From assembly GCA_963756425.1 (NCBI GenBank), contig CAVWNW010000012.1, positions 430,921 through 494,920 of the forward strand: a stretch of DNA of 64,000 bases, read 5' to 3'. The stretch comes from DASQUK01 sp963756425. GTDB taxonomy: Bacteria; Actinomycetota; Acidimicrobiia; Acidimicrobiales; VFJN01. The position numbers and the translations under genes are program-made. The notes under the pieces are model-generated. The model was not told the origin of the DNA, searched no databases, and saw only the letters and a program-made list of their open reading frames with translations. Below, piece after piece: positions 59,023-64,000 of the stretch. The first letter of the stretch is position 1, and every line of letters begins with the position of its first letter.

Positions 59023-61106
59023 CCGGTGGGGCCGGGCGCGTCGACCAACCGGTTCGCCGCGACGTCGTCGAGGCGGGTCTCCGTTCCGTCCGGGTACCGG
59101 ATCACCAGTGCGCGCACCCGAGCCGCGTCCCCCAGGCCGAACAGCACGCGCGGGTCTTCGGACGAGAGGTAGCTCCCGCCCGCCTGCACCTGCCGGGCCA
59201 TCGTGCGCCCGTCCGGCAACACGGCGGTGACCCGGGCCCCCGGCCAGAACCCGGGCAGCCGGACGCCCAGCCAGTTCCCAGCGGTCGCGGTGTTCTCGAG
59301 CAGGATCAGCGGCCCGCCGATCGAGTTGATCGCGACGTCCAGGTCGCCATCGTTGTCGTAGTCGGCCGCCGCGAGGCCGCGCCCGTTCGTCTGTAGGCGG
59401 GCCTCTTCGCTTCCCCGGAGCCCCAGGTCCACGAACCGCCGCGCCGCGCCGGTCGACCGGTTCTCCAGCACCTGGATCGGCCCCGCGTCCTCGATCAGGC
59501 TCGCGACCGGGATGTCGCCGTTCGTCATGACGAGGTCGAGGTCGGTGTCCAGATCCAGGTCGATCCAGGAGTCGCCCCAGCCGGTGGCGGCCAGGGTGCC
59601 CCCGAAGTCGTCCGCGGCGTCCGCGTAGCCGGTCGCCTGGGAGCTGGTCGGCACCCCGCGGTACACCCCGTGTCCCTGCCCCCGCGAGTTCGAGACGAAC
59701 AGGTCGGTCGCCCCGTTCCCGTCGTAGTCGGCAGCGGCGATCCCCATCCCGGCCTTGGCGTCCGCGACGCCGGCGCGCACGGCCACGTCCCGCAGGCGGA
59801 AGCCGACGCCCGCCGGGTCCGCGGCGACGCCTCCCGGCCAGGGCACGTTCCGGTAGAGCCGATTCGGGTCCTCGTCGTTCGCCACGTACACGTCGAGGCG
59901 GCCGTCGCCGTCGAGGTCGGTCACCACGGCGCCGAGGCCGTGCCGGGGCTCACCCGGGTCGACGCCCGCGAGCTCGCCCACCTCGCGGAACCTCGGCCGG
60001 CCGCGCCCGTCCGTTCCCAGGTTCAGGTAGACGAGGTCGCGCACGCCGCGGTGGTTCGTCGGGTAGCCGGCGAACGAGTCCGGAATCGGAGCGTTCGGGT
60101 CGGTGTAGCCGGTGACGAAGATGTCCGGGAGGCCATCGCCGTTCAGGTCGCCCACGGCCGCTCCCGCGTGCCAGCCGTACTCGGCGATGCCCGCCGGCCG
60201 CGCGATCTCGCTGAAGGTCCCGTCGCCACGGTTCCACAGCAGCGCGTCGTACGTGTTCGACGTGACGTACAGGTCCGTGTGGCCGTCTAGGTCGACGTCG
60301 GCCGCCACGCATCCGTTGCCGCGCAGCGCGAGGTTGGCGCCCGAACCCCGACTGACGTCGGTGAACGTCCCTCCCTCGTTGTGGAAGAGGGCGCTGCGCG
60401 GGAGGTCACCCGCTGCCCTCCAGCGGGCGACATCCTGCTCGGCGTACGAGTTGACCACGAACAGGTCGAGCCATCCATCGGCGTCGTAGTCGAGCCAGCA
60501 GAGCCCGCCACCCATCATCGCGGGCACGTCCGCCGGGCTGGCGGAGAAGCGGAAAGCCCCGTGCCTGAATCGCAGACCCACGTCGCCGGCGACGTCGTGC
60601 AGCTGCGGCGCCACGAAGCCCGTCGGGTTCAACGGGGTGGGCGGCTCGGTGGCGGGCGACGGTGGCCGGGTCGACGCGTCCCGCTCGCGCTCCACGGTGA
60701 AGACGCCGTCCTGCAGCGAGAGCTCGAACGTGCGCTCGAAGCGCAGCGGCTGTGTCCCGAACAGGGTGGCGACGGCGATCGGCGGACCCTGTCCCGCGCC
60801 CGGCTCCAGGGTCACGTCGGCACGATCGACCTCGGCGGCGGGGACGCCCAGGGACGCGAGGGTGGCCTGCACGATCTGCTCGGCGGCGCCGCGGTCCAGC
60901 TGGGTGGCGACCCGCTGGGACGGCAGGATCTGGACCTCCGGGAGCTCGCCGCTCGACTGAGTGACCGCGCCCGCCCCGCCCACGCTCGGCTCCGCAGCGC
61001 GCCCGGCGACGAAGACGAGGCCCGTCGCGGCGACCACGGCGACCGCCGTGAAGGCGCCCACGGGCGCGCGCCCGGCGGTGCGTATCCGTAGGCGCGTGCG
61101 GTCCAC
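59019..61106 (-). CDS. CRTAC1/UnbV-like FG-GAP protein with ASPIC domain
   Basis: 695 aa from GTG 61106. An N-terminal signal or anchor (APVGAFTAVAVVAATGLVFVAG) is followed by a poorly typed region, then several FG-GAP-like blades (DYDADGWLDLFVVNSY, DVDLDGHTDLYVT, DLNGDGLPDIFVTGY, DLDGDGRLDVYVANDEDPN, DYDGNGATDLFVSNSRGQG, DYDNDGDLDVAIN). The C-terminus is an ASPIC/UnbV domain (NWLGVRLPG to TRLDDVAANRLVD). UnbV-type proteins accompany UnbU membrane proteins in enediyne clusters and elsewhere; the upstream gene here is UnbU-like. No enediyne PKS is in the window. Probably extracytoplasmic. Confidence 0.88.
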   Translation of the reverse strand: MDRTRLRIRTAGRAPVGAFTAVAVVAATGLVFVAGRAAEPSVGGAGAVTQSSGELPEVQILPSQRVATQLDRGAAEQIVQATLASLGVPAAEVDRADVTLEPGAGQGPPIAVATLFGTQPLRFERTFELSLQDGVFTVERERDASTRPPSPATEPPTPLNPTGFVAPQLHDVAGDVGLRFRHGAFRFSASPADVPAMMGGGLCWLDYDADGWLDLFVVNSYAEQDVARWRAAGDLPRSALFHNEGGTFTDVSRGSGANLALRGNGCVAADVDLDGHTDLYVTSNTYDALLWNRGDGTFSEIARPAGIAEYGWHAGAAVGDLNGDGLPDIFVTGYTDPNAPIPDSFAGYPTNHRGVRDLVYLNLGTDGRGRPRFREVGELAGVDPGEPRHGLGAVVTDLDGDGRLDVYVANDEDPNRLYRNVPWPGGVAADPAGVGFRLRDVAVRAGVADAKAGMGIAAADYDGNGATDLFVSNSRGQGHGVYRGVPTSSQATGYADAADDFGGTLAATGWGDSWIDLDLDTDLDLVMTNGDIPVASLIEDAGPIQVLENRSTGAARRFVDLGLRGSEEARLQTNGRGLAAADYDNDGDLDVAINSIGGPLILLENTATAGNWLGVRLPGFWPGARVTAVLPDGRTMARQVQAGGSYLSSEDPRVLFGLGDAARVRALVIRYPDGTETRLDDVAANRLVDAPGPTG

Positions 61107-62035
61107 GGCGGGACCCGTCCATTCGCGCGGAGAGCGCCAGCTCGATCAGGGGACGCGCCACGCAGACCAGGGCGAGCGCCGCCAGGACCGCCACCTTCGT
61201 CGCGTACTCGCGTGGTCTGGGGGACGATCAGGAGCACGGCCAGCAGCCCGATGGCGGCGCCGAAGGCCCGCCGGGCCTCCCGCGAGTGGGGCACCGTCTT
61301 CGGATCCGTGATCATGAAGAACAGGAACACGAGGATCTCGGGGGAGAACACGAGGATCCGCCACAGCTCCGCCCCCGTGATCGGCCCGAGGTGCCAGCGC
61401 GCGGTCATCGCATGGTCGGTCGTTGCCAGCACCGCGATGCCGGCGGCGAAGACGACCCAGAAGCTGATCGCGACCCCCAGCAAGTGGAGCCGGCGCAGGA
61501 TCGCGAAGCCTCCGGCGACGATCAGGGTGAGCGCCAGCGCGAGCCACACCGACATCGGCCCCCACCAGAAATCGAGGGGCTCGGCCCGCCCGGAGCCGAG
61601 CAGCAGGAAGCACGCGACGAGCCCGAAGTTGGACGGGTTGAAGACGTGCCGGCCGCGGAAGCGGATCAGGTACTTCGACAGCAGCGAGATCGCCGCGGTC
61701 CCCGCGAAGATCCACCACCCGTGCAGGCTCCACCAGTCGCCGTGCTCTGTGCCGGGGACACGGAGGATGAACGCAACGCCGTTGCCCGTGAGCATGGCGC
61801 TCGCGGGCCACATGATCACGCGCTGCTGCCGGACGGTGATCGCGACCTCCAGCACGGCGCAGGTGAGGATCGAGATCAGGATCTGCGCGATCGAGAGCTG
61901 GAAGTCGAAGGCGACCTGCCCCAGGACCTGCAACGACACGATCACGCCCGCGAGATGCAGGCGAGGATCGCGCAGGCTCGGCAGCAGCACCGGGTAGTCC
62001 GTGCCGCGTAGCCGCAGGGCCCGTGGCGCCGTCAC
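61107..62035 (-). CDS. UnbU/RnfD/NqrB-like membrane protein (apparent frameshift near the 3' end)
   Basis: About 275 clean residues from GTG 62035 in one frame, with eight or so hydrophobic stretches and GRHVFNPSNFGLVACFLLLGSG, MLTGNGVAFILR and MITDPKTVPHS-type sequences as in the NQR2/RnfD/RnfE and UnbU families. Near 61200-61212 the frame becomes implausible; removing one base gives YATKVAVLAALALVCVARPL, a further helix. The true 3' end is uncertain because the restored frame stays open into the UnbV-like gene, so the coordinates here stop at that gene's start. A redox-linked or flavin-binding membrane role is suggested by homology; the pair with UnbV-like protein is conserved in known enediyne cassettes. 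Confidence 0.75.
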
Positions 62036-62078
62036 CGGCTCAGTATTGCCGGTCGCCCGAACGCGGGCGGCCTTCGCG

Positions 62079-63140
62079 TCAGAGACCCAGCTGTTCGGAG
62101 GCGAGCCGGGTCCCTTCGACCCGCGCGCCGATCTTGTCGAAGGCGATGTCCCGGGAGGTCGAGGTGTCGTCGGCGAAGGGCGAGAACCCGCAGTCGTCGG
62201 TGGTGCCGAGCCGGTCGAGGGGCAGGACGTCGGCCGCCTCGAGGACGCGGGCCCGGACCTCCTCCGCGGACTCGACGCGCGGGTCGATCGGATCGATCAC
62301 CCCCACGAAGATCCGCTGCTCGGGCCGCAGGTGCTGGGCGATCAGCTTGAGCGTGGCGGCGCGATCCTCCTCGCCCGCGAGCATCACGTAGACGTTGCCG
62401 ACGTTCAGCGCGAACAGCTCGGGGAGCAGCTCGGCGTAGTCGACGTCGGCGCTGTGCGTGGAGTCCTGGTCCCCGCCGGGACACGTGTGCACGCCGATCC
62501 GGGCTCGCTCGTCGTGGGAGAAGCGCTCGAGGACGCGGTTGTTGAGCGCCACGAAGTCCCGGAGCACGCCGCCCGAGGGATCGAGCTTGATCGACAGGCG
62601 GCCCTCGGTGAAATCGATCTGCACGCGGTGGGCGCCCCGGTCGAGCGATCGCCGGATGTCCTGTTCGCAGGCGTCCACGAGGTCGTCCAGGAACGCGTCG
62701 CGCCCGTAGCCCTCCACGCCGTCCTGTGGGTAGATCAGGCTCAGGGCGGAGGCGGCGATCACGGCCTGCTTCACCGGGACGTGCGCGTAGCGCTGCGCGG
62801 CCTCGAGGTACCCGTCCGCGTGCCGGCCGAACCGGAACGGTCCCGACGTGAGCCGCGGCAGCTGCCTGGTATGCCCGTCGGCGAACGGGATCACGGCGCC
62901 GTCCGGCGCCAGGTTCCCCAGCCCCTCGAGCGGATAGGTCGCGAAGCTCGACTTCGTCTGCTCTCCGTCCGAGATCACGGGCGAGCCCGTGGCCTCGAAC
63001 CGCTCGATCGTGTCGCGGAGCGCGCGGTCCTGGAGCTCGTCGAGCTCGCCGGGCGACATCTCACCTCGACCGACGGCGGCCATGGCGTCGATGAGCTCCT
63101 GTGGTCGGGGGATGCTGCCGATGGGCTCGGTCGGGATCAA
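62079..63140 (-). CDS. Cobalamin-independent methionine synthase (MetE C-terminal)-like protein
   Basis: 353 aa from TTG 63140, supported by GAGGAGG six bases upstream. The fold matches the MetE catalytic (C-terminal) half: IGSIPRPQEL at the start, ISDGEQTKSSFATYPLEG, HRVQIDFTEGRL, HTCPGGDQDSTHSADVDYAELLPELFALNV and GTTDDCGFSPF with the zinc-ligand Cys late in the chain. It lacks the N-terminal half of MetE, like archaeal core-MetE and many uncharacterised methyltransferase-like proteins. It probably transfers a methyl group from an unknown donor. Not coupled to neighbours. Confidence 0.87.
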   Translation of the reverse strand: MIPTEPIGSIPRPQELIDAMAAVGRGEMSPGELDELQDRALRDTIERFEATGSPVISDGEQTKSSFATYPLEGLGNLAPDGAVIPFADGHTRQLPRLTSGPFRFGRHADGYLEAAQRYAHVPVKQAVIAASALSLIYPQDGVEGYGRDAFLDDLVDACEQDIRRSLDRGAHRVQIDFTEGRLSIKLDPSGGVLRDFVALNNRVLERFSHDERARIGVHTCPGGDQDSTHSADVDYAELLPELFALNVGNVYVMLAGEEDRAATLKLIAQHLRPEQRIFVGVIDPIDPRVESAEEVRARVLEAADVLPLDRLGTTDDCGFSPFADDTSTSRDIAFDKIGARVEGTRLASEQLGL

Positions 63141-63235
63141 CGCGCCCTCCTCGGGTCGGCCTGGGGTCGCTGGGTCGGCGCATCCTAGGGGGCCGAGCGG
63201 CCGTGGCGCCCGATCAGCGGTGGGCCTCCGGCCGG

Positions 63236-64000
63236 CTACAGGGCGAAGCAGTTGAACGTGATCGGCCGCTTCTCGAGGGCGTCCTCGACGCCGCTGTAGA
63301 CGGCGCCGTCGACGATCAGCCCGAGGTGGCCGACGATTCGCACGAAGCACTGCGACTGCAGCGCCCGGTTGGTGATGTTGCCGTCGGCGGCGTTGAGGAA
63401 GCTGTTGGTATACGGCTGCACCAGCTCGTCCATGACGGTGGCGATGTTGGTGTACGCCACGTTGCCCACGCTGTCGTCGCCGGCGTTGAGGTCGGCCAGG
63501 AACCTCGACCCGATCGTCATCTGCTCGCACGCCGTGACACCGACGCAGGTGCCGAGCGTGAACAGGCGGACGATGTTGGCCGCCACCGTGCCGTAGTTCG
63601 GGGTGCCCAGTGTGACCAGGCTGTCGACCTCGGCGGCACCCCCGTAGTACTTCACGTACGCCCTCGACACGAGCCCGCCCTCGGAATGACCGACCAGGTC
63701 GACCTTGGCAGCACCGGTCTGGGTGCGCACGGCGTCGGCGAAGGCGTTGAGCGCCTGGGCCGACAGGCGGATGTCCTGCGTGCCGAGCGTCGGCAGCTCG
63801 AAGTCCCAGACGCGGTAGCCGTCGGCCCGCAGCCGGGCGACGAGTGGTTCGTAGGCGAACCCCACGCCGAACAAGCCGTTGACGACGATCACCGGATCCC
63901 TTGGCGGCGCCGCTTGCGCGGGTGCCCCGCCACCGACGCTCAGGACTGCGAGCGCCGACGCTGCGGCGACGACCACCCCGAGGGTCCGTCGAAGTCCCCT
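63236..64000 (-). CDS. Secreted lipase/esterase (alpha/beta hydrolase), 5' end cut by window edge
   Basis: At least 246 aa from GTG 63976; the frame stays open to the edge with RGLRRTLG before it, so the true start is probably outside the window. A signal peptide ends at PAQA (before APPRDPVIVVNGL). The nucleophile elbow is GHSEGG, preceded by KVDLV, as in lipase class 2/actinobacterial triacylglycerol lipases. TPNYGT follows, and the active-site His is probably in GHLGLIVD. It acts outside the cell on esters or lipids. Six Cys residues could form disulfides. Confidence 0.85.
   Translation of the reverse strand, partial: RGLRRTLGVVVAAASALAVLSVGGGAPAQAAPPRDPVIVVNGLFGVGFAYEPLVARLRADGYRVWDFELPTLGTQDIRLSAQALNAFADAVRTQTGAAKVDLVGHSEGGLVSRAYVKYYGGAAEVDSLVTLGTPNYGTVAANIVRLFTLGTCVGVTACEQMTIGSRFLADLNAGDDSVGNVAYTNIATVMDELVQPYTNSFLNAADGNITNRALQSQCFVRIVGHLGLIVDGAVYSGVEDALEKRPITFNCFAL

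Noticed and set aside
61107..61200. Fusion of the UnbU-like and UnbV-like proteins into one polypeptide
   Set aside because: The frames do not join cleanly and the UnbV-like start has its own signal segment; separate genes with an error-prone junction fit better.
62079..63235. Cobalamin or SAM riboswitch in front of the MetE-like gene
   Set aside because: The 95-base leader is too short and shows no conserved riboswitch core.
1..64000. tRNA, rRNA and CRISPR arrays
   Set aside because: I looked in the gaps for tRNA T-loops, rRNA-like stretches and regularly spaced direct repeats and saw none; gaps are short and no gap exceeds about 265 bases.

Overview
The window is high-GC, gene-dense DNA with long actinobacterial-style ORFs. 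The gene content points to an actinobacterium, most likely an Acidimicrobiia-type lineage: a complete hopanoid operon, a folP2-gpgS pair arranged as in mycobacteria, ECF sigma and zinc-finger anti-sigma genes, DUF2207 and SHOCT proteins, and an F420-dependent oxidoreductase remnant. The lineage is an inference from gene content only. I found no tRNA, rRNA, CRISPR array, transposase or phage gene.

Layout. 1-3279: a copper locus (YcnI-like protein, CopC-CopD fusion, membrane zinc-finger protein) divergent from an ECF sigma factor. 3337-13914: housekeeping and catabolic genes (HrpB helicase, AidB-like acyl-CoA dehydrogenase, M28 lipoprotein peptidase, ArsC, two SDRs, LapA-domain protein, enoyl-CoA hydratase family protein, DEAD-box helicase fused to a cold-shock domain). 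14084-24693: one minus-strand hopanoid operon reading hpnC-hpnD fusion, hpnE, polyprenyl synthase, shc, hpnG-ispH fusion, hpnH, dxs, small lipoprotein, mostly joined by ATGA or TGATG overlaps. It lies just downstream of a MerR-TetR hybrid regulator and a strong palindromic operator. 25640-30153: DegV, amidohydrolase, universal stress protein, DUF2207 protein. 30339-47750: two paralogous MacB-like ABC exporters flanking an oxidoreductase-methyltransferase pair, a three-domain cell-wall hydrolase and two divergent NarL-type two-component systems. 47824-49654: folP2-gpgS. 49778-56858: GlxA regulator and DJ-1 protein, then phosphoketolase-acetate kinase-metallophosphoesterase. 56874-64000: a LuxR response regulator, a receiver-SpoIIE phosphatase, an UnbU/UnbV-like pair, a MetE-like protein and a secreted lipase cut by the window edge.

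The most unusual signal is a set of dispersed palindromic elements. A 52-bp palindrome lies in frame inside the squalene-hopene cyclase gene and has a twin just after the cell-wall hydrolase gene. A hairpin element lies in frame inside an ABC ATPase gene and has a relative directly upstream of the same gene. A 94-bp nested palindrome occurs twice with identical geometry. These resemble Rickettsia-type palindromic elements that add peptide segments to proteins. A shared inverted repeat (GGTGGGG-N4-CCCCACC) upstream of one ABC exporter and between the two kinase operons suggests a small regulon. Four genes show an apparent one-base-extra frameshift, which may be assembly error.
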